From CAYNWK01 sp964400875 (lineage in GTDB: Bacteria > Chloroflexota > Anaerolineae > Anaerolineales > UBA4823): a DNA stretch of 19,116 nucleotides. Each line of letters begins with the position of its first letter. Within the stretch, counting starts at the first letter, position 1. Below the pieces are notes generated by a model. That model had not been told where the DNA came from. It did no database searches and worked only from the letters and a program-made list of their open reading frames with translations. Positions 6,951 to 12,210 of the stretch are shown here, in pieces. The stretch lies in NCBI GenBank assembly GCA_964400875.1, contig CAYNWK010000079.1, forward strand, positions 1-19,116, read 5' to 3'. The position numbers and the translations under genes are program-made.

Positions 6951-7475
6951 TCACCAGGCGGGCGGCGTATCCTCCGCGGCCGCCCGGCCTTTGCGGTGGT
7001 AGGTGATCGCTTTGGTCGGGGCTTCCCATAAGGTGATGCTTTCCAAAATGATCGGCAGGTCCTTCAACATCCGCTCCAGTTGGAGGAAGATCACCCCCAC
7101 CAAATTTTCGGTCGTGGGCTGTAACTTTTGGAAAGGCGGCAGATCGTTGAGCAGATTGCCGTTGTAAGCCCCCACCAGGCTGACGATGCGCTCGATTAAT
7201 ACGTGGTAGCCAACCACAACCTGGTTTTCCGCAGAAAGCATCCGGCTGAAGCAGCGCACCCGCAGCCGGTAAGAATGCGCATGCACCGGGCCGGTGTGGC
7301 CGTTGAACGTCACGCAGTGCGTGGCGTTGAAGAATTCGTCGATGGTCAGTTCGTAATTCGAGTCCCCCGGGGGATCGAGAACGAGATCCTCGTCAATTTC
7401 CCAGAAATCCTCCGGCAAAGTGGAGGGGAACTCGCTGCTTTTCTTTTCCCGTTCAACGGTTCTGGTGAACATCAT
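6951..7475 (-). CDS. 6-pyruvoyl-tetrahydropterin synthase/QueD-like protein, XrtG-associated, probably not a classical synthase
   Basis: A 174-aa T-fold protein. The three zinc-ligand histidines are present: H53 in EFFNATHCV and H65/H67 in GPVHAHSYRL. The PTxEN-like segment (PTTENLVG, 120-127) and the substrate-anchoring Glu (E151 in LWEAPT) are also there. The catalytic Cys four residues before the HxH motif is Thr (T61), and the Asp-His pair of the usual DHxxLN motif is replaced (YNGNLLND). It therefore probably does not make 6-pyruvoyl- or 6-carboxy-tetrahydropterin by the known mechanism. About 45 N-terminal residues precede the domain. It is the first gene of the XrtG operon, 22 nt before the large membrane protein. 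No queC/queE/folE neighbours are seen, which supports a role in the surface system. Start ATG 7475 is chosen for length; a second ATG follows immediately. Confidence 0.82.
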   Translation of the reverse strand: MMFTRTVEREKKSSEFPSTLPEDFWEIDEDLVLDPPGDSNYELTIDEFFNATHCVTFNGHTGPVHAHSYRLRVRCFSRMLSAENQVVVGYHVLIERIVSLVGAYNGNLLNDLPPFQKLQPTTENLVGVIFLQLERMLKDLPIILESITLWEAPTKAITYHRKGRAAAEDTPPAW

Positions 7476-7549
7476 ACGGCTCTATCTTCGCATTTCGTCT
7501 TCTACAGATATCCTTGCTCTGTGCCTTTCCCCTTACACAGGCGATCAAA

Positions 7550-7592
7550 GGATACAAACCGCAATTTTTTTCAGGTTTGTACCCTGATCATA
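7550..7592 (-). promoter_or_regulatory. Inverted repeat and possible -10 box upstream of the XrtG operon
   Basis: GGATACAAACC (7550-7560) and GGTTTGTACCC (7574-7584) form an 11-bp inverted repeat with one mismatch around 13 nt, and both arms are flanked outward by GATCA. On the minus strand TATGAT (7587-7592) directly precedes the repeat and may be the -10 of the operon; no good -35 is seen. The repeat lies 75-110 nt upstream of the PTPS-like start and could be an operator at the transcription start or a 5' mRNA hairpin. Confidence 0.45.
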
Positions 7593-7686
7593 AAAAGAAA
7601 TTGCAGAAAATTGCCTTTCTTTCTGACAAGCTTGCAAAACTATTAGCGTTCCTGTTGGGATCGGACTAACGCTTTTAAGGAAAGCA

Positions 7687-7714
7687 AGAGCCTCAGATTT
7701 CCCCCTGGGGCTCT
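7687..7714 (-). terminator. Possible terminator after the metallophosphoesterase gene
   Basis: Minus-strand AGAGCCCCAG and CTGAGGCTCT pair with one mismatch around an 8-nt loop, 10 nt past the phosphoesterase stop, followed by TGCTTTCCTT. The T-run is broken. A second stem (AGCGT/ACGCT, around 7642-7674) lies a little further on and is followed by AATAGTTTT. Together they probably separate this gene from the XrtG operon. Confidence 0.4.
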
Positions 7715-7724
7715 AAAGAGCGGA

Positions 7725-8786
7725 TCAACCGTTGTCCGTCAGCAGATCGTAGGAATCGATTAAATCGCCTTGGATGTTGAAGAACTGGAAGGTGATGCGC
7801 TCTGCAGTAGCCGTGACCAGCATCGCGCCGTTGGCGTCGTTGTAGCGCGCCTTGCTGCCTCGCGCCGGGAACAGGAAATAATAGATCCCGGCGCCGCCCA
7901 GGCCGTCGACGAAGTAAGGCAGCCCATCGATCAGCAGGCGCTCGTAGGTGTGATCGTGCCCGGACAGCACTGCGTTGGCCCCCCATTCCTTGAAAGGCCA
8001 GTCCATCCAGCTGGTCCCGCCGTGCTGGCCGGAGGAGAAGGGTGGGTGATGGAAATAAACGATCTTCCAGGGAGCCGTCGAGGCGGCCAGGCCTGCCTGG
8101 AGCCACTCGGCTTGCGTGGAAGAAAGTCCGACCCCATCCGGCTCGCGCGAGTCGCTGTCCACTGCGAAGAAGTGCACCGGCTCCCGGACGAAATCGTAAT
8201 ACCGCTCGTTGCCCGGCAAGCTGAAGTAATCCAGGTACGGCTGCGGCAGCCCGCCCACGACGGTGTTCCAGTCGTGGTTCCCCAGGGTCGGGAAAAAGCG
8301 GTTGGACTGCGCGCCTTCCCCGTACACCCCCAGGTAGGGCGAGATGAACTCGGCGTAGAACTGGCCGATATGGTCGTCGATGGTCCCGGCCTCCCCATTC
8401 GGGTAATTGTTATCCCCGGTGGTGATGACCAGGTCGGGTTCCCAGCCGCGCACCAGCGCCGCCACCTGGGCTTCCGGCTCCAGGCCGGTACCGTAATCGC
8501 CGATCACGGCGAACCGGAGCTCTTCGACCGTTGTCGGAGTGGGTTGGGGAGTTTCGCTGGGCGGGGGCCCCTGATCGGGCGTGGCTGTGGCGCTGAACGT
8601 CCCCGTCGGGGTTGGCCCGGTCGTGGGCGCAGCCTGTGAGGGCATCGCGCTCGCCGCGGGGACTTCCGTCGTGGGGGCGCCGGGAGTCGTCGTACCGGTC
8701 GGGTTACAGGCCGCGAACGCCAGCCCGAAGAGCACGACCAGGCTGAGCAGGACCAGGAGGTTAGCGAAAAATCTACGGGCGTTCAT
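7725..8786 (-). CDS. Secreted lipoprotein metallophosphoesterase (purple acid phosphatase-like)
   Basis: A 353-aa protein. The signal (MNARRFFANLLVLLSLVVLF) ends in a lipobox-like AFAAC with C27 as lipid site; -3 Phe is somewhat unusual. A Thr/Pro/Ala linker (28-88) resembles that of the downstream-encoded dehydrogenase. The catalytic domain carries the full calcineurin-like metal set: GDYG (D97), GDNN (124-127), GNHD (169-172), YFHHPPF (244-250) and GHDHTYER (276-283). The acid-phosphatase style YER tail suggests hydrolysis of phosphomonoesters outside the cell. The real substrate is unknown. The gene stands alone: about 180 bp separate it from the dehydrogenase and 250 bp from the XrtG operon, both read in the same direction. 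The Shine-Dalgarno (AGGGT) before ATG 8786 is weak. Confidence 0.88.
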   Translation of the reverse strand: MNARRFFANLLVLLSLVVLFGLAFAACNPTGTTTPGAPTTEVPAASAMPSQAAPTTGPTPTGTFSATATPDQGPPPSETPQPTPTTVEELRFAVIGDYGTGLEPEAQVAALVRGWEPDLVITTGDNNYPNGEAGTIDDHIGQFYAEFISPYLGVYGEGAQSNRFFPTLGNHDWNTVVGGLPQPYLDYFSLPGNERYYDFVREPVHFFAVDSDSREPDGVGLSSTQAEWLQAGLAASTAPWKIVYFHHPPFSSGQHGGTSWMDWPFKEWGANAVLSGHDHTYERLLIDGLPYFVDGLGGAGIYYFLFPARGSKARYNDANGAMLVTATAERITFQFFNIQGDLIDSYDLLTDNG

Positions 8787-8828
8787 CGTAAAAGTTTACC
8801 CTGAGTTCAGGTTCATCGATCACAGGAG

Positions 8829-8860
8829 CGCTTCGCTCGTCATTGTGAACGAGCGAAGCG
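8829..8860. repeat. Palindromic intergenic repeat (GTCATTG...GAAGCAATCTC type)
   Basis: CGCTTCGCTCG and CGAGCGAAGCG form a perfect 11-bp inverted repeat around TCATTGTGAA, continued by ACTGAAGCAATCTC. This resembles the widespread intergenic element of the form CGTCATTGCGAG...GAAGCAATCTC found in many environmental bacteria (from memory). It lies in the 179-bp gap between the dehydrogenase and phosphoesterase genes. It has no T-run, so it is probably a dispersed repeat remnant rather than a terminator. Confidence 0.55.
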
Positions 8861-8965
8861 ACTGAAGCAATCTCGCGGTTTAGACAGCGATACCCACGCC
8901 GTCTTCGGCGGCTCATCAGTACGAACGATCTAACGGTGAATTTTCTCTACCGGCCTGATATACCG

Positions 8966-10381
8966 CTACGAATCCGCCGCCAGCCGGTAGATCGTCCCCC
9001 CGCGTTCGAGCAGGTACAGCTCGCCGGCTTCGTCAAGGCCGAAGGAGGTGACTGACACGTTCAAGTCGAAGAGCCTCTCGTTGGACCACTCACCTTCCGG
9101 GGTGCGCAGCAAGCCCCAGACTTCCCCGGTGCAGTAATCGGCGTACAGGTACACCCCCTGCCAGGCGCGCAGGCCGGCGCCCCGGTACACGTATCCCCCG
9201 GTGACCGAACATCTCCGGTCACTGTGGGAATATTCCGCCACCGGTTCGATCAGCTGCGCACCCTCCGGCGGGGCGCCCTCGAAAGGATGCATCCCTTCGC
9301 GGGTATTCCAACCGAAGTTGGCGCCGCCTGGGTGGCCCGCCGGAAGGAAATCGATCTCCTCCCACTGGTTTTGGCCGACGTCGCCGATATACAGGTCCCC
9401 GGTTGCCGCGTCGAAGGAGAAGCGCCACGGGTTGCGCAGCCCGTAAGCCCAGATCTCGGGCAGGCCGCCGGATTCGGCGAAGGGGTTGTCCGGCGGGATG
9501 GCGTACGGCTGGCCGCCGTCCACGTCCAGGCGCAGGATCTTGCCCAGCAAGGTGTCCGTCGATTGGCCGTTGCCCAGCGGGTCGCCGCCGGAGCCGCCGT
9601 CACCCAGGCCCAGGTACAGGTAGCCGTCCGGCCCGAAGGCGACCATGCCGCCGTTGTGATTTTGGTATGGTTGGGCAACCCGCAGCAAGACGGACTCGCT
9701 GTCCGGGTCCGCCCGGTTGGGGTCCTCGGAGACGCTGTAGCGGGCGATGACCGTGTCGCCGTTCAGGTCGGTGTAGTTGACGTAGAAATAGCCGTTTTCC
9801 GCATAAGCCGGGTGGAACGCCAGCCCCAGCAGGCCTTGTTCGTTGCCCGCGGTGCCCACCCGCTCGCGAATGTCCAGGAAACGCTGGTCCAGGACGAAGC
9901 CCTCCTGGATGATGCGGATGGCGCCGGCCTGCTCCAGGACGAACAGGCGCCCGGAGCCGTCCCCGGCGTTGGCCAACCCGATCGGCGAGCTCAGGCCGCC
10001 CACCACCGGCTGCCAGCTGTACCCGGCGGGATCGGGCAGCTCGGTTAACCCGCCTGCCGGCGTCTCCTTGTCCGGGGGCGGCGCGGTCTCGCTGGGCGCG
10101 CCTGTGGGCTCGGGGGGCGCGGTTTCTGTCGGCTCGGGGGTCTCGGTAAAGACCTCGGTCGGCAGTGCGATCTCCGTAGGGCTGGCGGCGATGGTCTCCG
10201 GAGCGAAGGGTGTGGCAGTCGCGGTCGCCTCACCGGTGGAGCTGCCCGGCCCGCAGCCGGCCAGTACGAGTGTGGCCAACAGAGCCGCCATCCGGCCCGC
10301 CAGATACGGGTAACGAATAAGCGAGTTGCCTGAAGCAACTCGCCGGTCGTGGTTGAGGGGGCTTTGATTGCGGCGGTTCAT
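8966..10381 (-). CDS. Lipoprotein glucose/sorbosone dehydrogenase-like (PQQ-type) beta-propeller
   Basis: A 471-aa secreted protein. The lipoprotein signal MAALLATLVLAGC places the lipid Cys at 43, followed by a Thr/Pro/Ala linker to about 115. The six-bladed propeller of soluble aldose sugar dehydrogenases follows: EQGLLGLAFHP (181-191), the catalytic-His motif NHNGGMVAFGPDGYLYLGLGDGG (H242, glycine/acid loop to 263, quoted as two joined parts), KILRLDVDG, and YGLRNPWRFSF. It is expected to oxidise sugars or alcohols in the periplasm/outer surface with PQQ; no pqq genes are in view and many family members have unknown substrates. Start ATG 10381 overlaps the DUF1232 stop as ATGA, giving a long 42-residue region before the Cys. 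ATG 10291 is an alternative, because a perfect hairpin lies between the two starts. Confidence 0.88.
   Translation of the reverse strand: MNRRNQSPLNHDRRVASGNSLIRYPYLAGRMAALLATLVLAGCGPGSSTGEATATATPFAPETIAASPTEIALPTEVFTETPEPTETAPPEPTGAPSETAPPPDKETPAGGLTELPDPAGYSWQPVVGGLSSPIGLANAGDGSGRLFVLEQAGAIRIIQEGFVLDQRFLDIRERVGTAGNEQGLLGLAFHPAYAENGYFYVNYTDLNGDTVIARYSVSEDPNRADPDSESVLLRVAQPYQNHNGGMVAFGPDGYLYLGLGDGGSGGDPLGNGQSTDTLLGKILRLDVDGGQPYAIPPDNPFAESGGLPEIWAYGLRNPWRFSFDAATGDLYIGDVGQNQWEEIDFLPAGHPGGANFGWNTREGMHPFEGAPPEGAQLIEPVAEYSHSDRRCSVTGGYVYRGAGLRAWQGVYLYADYCTGEVWGLLRTPEGEWSNERLFDLNVSVTSFGLDEAGELYLLERGGTIYRLAADS
10321..10343 (-). promoter_or_regulatory. Perfect hairpin between two possible starts of the dehydrogenase gene
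   Basis: Minus-strand GCGAGTTGC-TTCAG-GCAACTCGC is a perfect 9-bp stem with a 5-nt loop, followed by TTATTCGTT. It falls inside the first codons if translation starts at 10381, but would be a leader hairpin if it starts at 10291. It could be a weak terminator/attenuator that uncouples the lipoprotein from the DUF1232 gene. Confidence 0.45.
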
Positions 10382-10740
10382 TTCTCTTCCCGGAATTCGG
10401 CGTCGATGACCTCTTCTTCTTGCTGGCTGCCCTCTTGCGGGTCGCGCCATTCACCGGGTATGGTGCGCTGCAGCTCGGCTTTGTGCTCCTCGACCACGTC
10501 GGGCGGGCACAGCTCGACAAATAAATACAGGCCCAACCCGATGACGGCGGCGTCGTCGATGGGACCGGGAGCGATGTCGGGGATGATGAAGTAAACTACC
10601 GAGCCGATCGGGATCAATTTGAGGAACGGGCTGACGCGCGGGTCGCCCATCAAGCGCAGCACCAGCTTGATCTGCATGGTCAGGTTTTGAAAAACGCCCC
10701 CCCGGTAAGGCGAAATTGGGCGGTTTTGATTTTGGGACAT
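10378..10740 (-). CDS. DUF1232 (YkvA-like) small membrane protein
   Basis: A 120-aa protein. The DUF1232 core is recognisable: LVLRLMGDPRVSPFLKLIPIG (quoted in two parts LVLRLMGDPRV and SPFLKLIPIG), then VVYFIIPDIAPGPIDDAAVIGLG with the family's P-D-x-x-P-x-x-x-D-D pattern (split: YFIIPDIAPG, PIDDAAVIGLG), about residues 25-72. One or two short hydrophobic segments suggest membrane association. The C-terminal 40 residues are strongly acidic (EEEVIDAEFREEK). The biochemical function of the family is unknown. ATG 10740 is chosen because GGAGG stands 5 nt upstream; a longer frame from 10752 would overlap that Shine-Dalgarno. The stop overlaps the dehydrogenase start by ATGA, so the two are probably translated together. 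A perfect TATAAT lies 20 nt upstream. Confidence 0.8.
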   Translation of the reverse strand: MSQNQNRPISPYRGGVFQNLTMQIKLVLRLMGDPRVSPFLKLIPIGSVVYFIIPDIAPGPIDDAAVIGLGLYLFVELCPPDVVEEHKAELQRTIPGEWRDPQEGSQQEEEVIDAEFREEK

Positions 10741-10745
10741 GGCTA

Positions 10746-10766
10746 CCTCCAATAGGAGGGATTATA
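10746..10766. promoter_or_regulatory. Shared control region: palindromic Shine-Dalgarno pair and -10 box
   Basis: Only 35 bp separate the divergent DUF1232 and MEMO-like start codons. CCTCC-AATA-GGAGG (10746-10759) is a perfect inverted repeat that supplies a Shine-Dalgarno to each gene: 5 nt from the minus start, 16 nt from the plus start, which is too far to be ideal. On the minus strand TATAAT (10761-10766) is a good -10 for DUF1232. TATACT (10763-10768) on the plus strand would give a nearly leaderless MEMO-like mRNA. No good -35 is seen for either. Confidence 0.45.
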
Positions 10767-10775
10767 CTACAGCGT

Positions 10776-11651
10776 ATGAACGGGCTCGACCGCCAGCGGC
10801 TCCAACGCGAGATTCACGCTTTGTACGCCAGGGAACACGCCGAGCTGGGCGAAGCCGGCGCCCTGCGCATGCTCGACCAGGCCCGCCGGTGGGACCTTTC
10901 CGGGACTCTGGCGGCGGGCGGGGTGGTCGTATTCCCCCACGCCGGGGTGGCCGACTGCGGTCACCAGGTCGCCGCCGCGGTGCACGCCTGCCTGGACAGC
11001 GGCGCCGACCGGGTGCTGGTGATCAGCGTGCTGCACGCCTTCACCGACGCGATGGAAGCCGCGCGCCTGCGCGTGGCGGGCGGCGGCGACCCGGCCGCTG
11101 AAGAGTTCTGGGGGGTCCAGGGACCGGGGATCCCCGGGCGCGAAGAGTGGCAGGGTGACCACGCCCTGACTAGCTTCCGCTACTTCTGGGAGGTCGAGAC
11201 CCGCCGGCGCGGGGTGAAGGGGCCGCAGGTCATCGAGCGCTACCCCTACCTGGCCGGCGGCCATCCGGAGGCCCTGCCCGGGATTGAAGCACTGGAAAAG
11301 ATCGCCAAAGACGCCGTGATCGTCTCCACTGCCGACGCCTTCCACCATGGGGTCGGCTACGGCGACCCGCCCGAGTCTGCCCTGCCCCCGCATGAGGGCG
11401 GCCTGGACCTGGCCCGCCAGACCATTAAGGAAGGCATCGCCACCCTGGCGCGCGGCGATTATTGGGGTTACAACCGGCACTGCGTGAGCGCTAAGAGCGA
11501 CGCCCGCGACGCTGGGCAGGTCTTCCGCTACCTGAGCGGCCCGATGCAGGGGGAGATCCTGGACCTGGCCTACACCGACGCCAGCGAGATCTACCGCCAG
11601 CCCAGGCCCACCTGGGTCGCCGCCGCCCTGGTCGAGTGGCAGTTGGATTAA
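10776..11651 (+). CDS. MEMO-like protein (class III extradiol dioxygenase-type fold)
   Basis: A 291-aa protein. Three motifs match the metal-binding positions of the MEMO1/AmmeMemoRadiSam-B family: FPHAG with H55, the hydrophobic strand VLVISVLHAF with H87, and STADAFHHGVGYGD with D187 and H190/H191 (compare the family SDFxHxGxxFxY). A Cys corresponding to the conserved late Cys may be C236 (NRHCVSAK). The family is cytosolic; a few members are linked to redox and copper handling, but most bacterial members have no proven reaction. No AMMECR1 or radical-SAM gene of the AmmeMemoRadiSam set is nearby. Start ATG 10776 is used because the frame upstream overlaps the divergent gene. A diverged remnant of its 3' third lies at 14546-14729. 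Confidence 0.65.
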   Translation: MNGLDRQRLQREIHALYAREHAELGEAGALRMLDQARRWDLSGTLAAGGVVVFPHAGVADCGHQVAAAVHACLDSGADRVLVISVLHAFTDAMEAARLRVAGGGDPAAEEFWGVQGPGIPGREEWQGDHALTSFRYFWEVETRRRGVKGPQVIERYPYLAGGHPEALPGIEALEKIAKDAVIVSTADAFHHGVGYGDPPESALPPHEGGLDLARQTIKEGIATLARGDYWGYNRHCVSAKSDARDAGQVFRYLSGPMQGEILDLAYTDASEIYRQPRPTWVAAALVEWQLD

Positions 11652-11655
11652 GCGA

Positions 11656-11708
11656 AAGTCCCCGGCGTTTAGGGAGCAGCGACAGTTGCTTCCCGGTGCC
11701 GGGGACTT
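11656..11708 (+). terminator. Long hairpin after the MEMO-like gene
   Basis: AAGTCCCCGGC (11656-11666) and GCCGGGGACTT (11698-11708) are perfect 11-bp complements; the loop holds a further stem (GGGAGCA with TTGCTTCCC, imperfect). It starts 4 nt after the stop and is followed by CGTATTAAATCTC, a weak T-run. It faces the antisense small gene ending at 11734, so it may terminate from both sides. A shortened copy is at 14733-14754. Confidence 0.55.
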
Positions 11709-11733
11709 CGTATTAAATCTCTTCTCCTGTCCT

Positions 11734-11865
11734 CTACTCGCAGCCCTCAGCGTAATCAAACTCTTCGATGTTCCACATCTCTGACTCATTCGTCGAGTCC
11801 ATGATAAAGTGACACATATCAGGGTGCGTCGCCGCTAGCTTCAAGAGTAGGTATAGCAGGCACAT
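11734..11865 (-). CDS. 43-aa small ORF, C-terminal piece of an unrecognised small protein
   Basis: ATG 11865 to TAG gives 43 residues ending WNIEEFDYAEGCE. The ATG follows the stop of the 68-aa gene by 4 nt. The same frame stays open about 19 codons further upstream, overlapping the end of the 68-aa gene, and that part is also protein-like (KDCRCTPIGPDKN). The ORF could therefore be either a coupled second gene or the frameshifted C-terminal part of a longer original. Coding is supported by a diverged second copy at 14780-14891, whose C-terminus WNIEEFDYGEGCG keeps the reading frame with changes mainly at third codon positions. No Shine-Dalgarno stands out and no known domain is recognised. 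It is acidic at the C-terminus, with four Cys in the open stretch after CRC. Function unknown. Confidence 0.45.
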   Translation of the reverse strand: MCLLYLLLKLAATHPDMCHFIMDSTNESEMWNIEEFDYAEGCE

Positions 11866-11869
11866 ATTC

Positions 11870-12076
11870 TTATCCGGGCCGATCGGTGTGCATCTGCAGT
11901 CTTTCGAATTGGATACCTAATTTGCTGAGTATCCGGGTTAAGAACCCTCCAGCGAATTTTCCACGTTCTTGACCCTCTGTTGCTGCCAAGTCGAGGAGCC
12001 TATTCTGCTCAGCTTGTTTGTGAAACTCATTGAGCTTTTGATTGGTCATTATTTCAGCGCTGATATGAGTATACAT
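11870..12076 (-). CDS. 68-aa small protein divergent from the LuxR/NB-ARC regulator
   Basis: A small gene with a good expression context: GGAGG is 9 nt before ATG 12076, and a sigma70-like promoter (GTGACA, 18 nt, TATACT) lies at 12121-12150. The product is soluble, mixed charge and mainly helical in appearance (TNQKLNEFHKQAEQNRLLDL, then GKFAGGFLTRILSKLGIQFE). No domain is recognised. The next ORF begins 4 nt after its stop and the reading frames may belong to one frameshifted gene. Two palindromes cover its promoter, so it is probably the regulated neighbour of the divergent LuxR-type gene. Function unknown. Confidence 0.6.
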   Translation of the reverse strand: MYTHISAEIMTNQKLNEFHKQAEQNRLLDLAATEGQERGKFAGGFLTRILSKLGIQFERLQMHTDRPG

Positions 12077-12103
12077 TTTTTGATTCCTCCATCTGGCCGC
12101 CTT

Positions 12104-12121
12104 TGTGATTTACTGATCACA
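12104..12121. promoter_or_regulatory. Palindromic operator candidate near the start site of the 68-aa gene
   Basis: TGTGAT-TTACTG-ATCACA is a perfect inverted repeat with 6-bp arms. It lies immediately downstream of the minus-strand -10 TATACT, at the expected transcription start, the position of a repressor site. The arms resemble a CRP site, but the centre is two bases too long for that. Confidence 0.5.
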
Positions 12122-12150
12122 GTATAGAGGCTGTGTGGGGTGGTTGTCAC
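12121..12150 (-). promoter_or_regulatory. Sigma70-like promoter of the 68-aa gene
   Basis: On the minus strand GTGACA (12145-12150, 5 of 6 to TTGACA), 18-nt spacer and TATACT (12121-12126, 5 of 6 to TATAAT). The expected start is near 12114, giving a leader of about 38 nt with the GGAGG site. Confidence 0.55.
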
Positions 12151-12155
12151 CACCC
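12138..12155. promoter_or_regulatory. Second palindrome, over the -35 box of the 68-aa gene
   Basis: GGGTGGT-TGTC-ACCACCC is a perfect 7-bp inverted repeat with a 4-nt centre. It overlaps the minus-strand -35 and lies 56-73 bp upstream of the LuxR/NB-ARC start codon. The size fits a site for a dimeric helix-turn-helix protein; the binder is not known, the divergent LuxR-type protein being the obvious candidate. Confidence 0.5.
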
Positions 12156-12210
12156 TTTAGTGGGGAAATCGGATAGAATATAGGTAATTTGAGACGATGT
12201 TCGTTGTGCG

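Noticed and set aside
6951..7475. Queuosine or tetrahydropterin biosynthesis gene (queD)
   Set aside because: Catalytic Cys, Asp and His are missing and no other queuosine or folate genes are nearby; the exosortase context explains it better.
10767..11789. Minus-strand open frame of 340 codons
   Set aside because: Antisense to the MEMO-like gene, whose motifs and duplicated remnant with synonymous changes show the plus strand is coding.
12104..12121. CRP binding site
   Set aside because: TGTGA and TCACA are present, but 8 bp separate them instead of 6; kept only as a generic palindrome.
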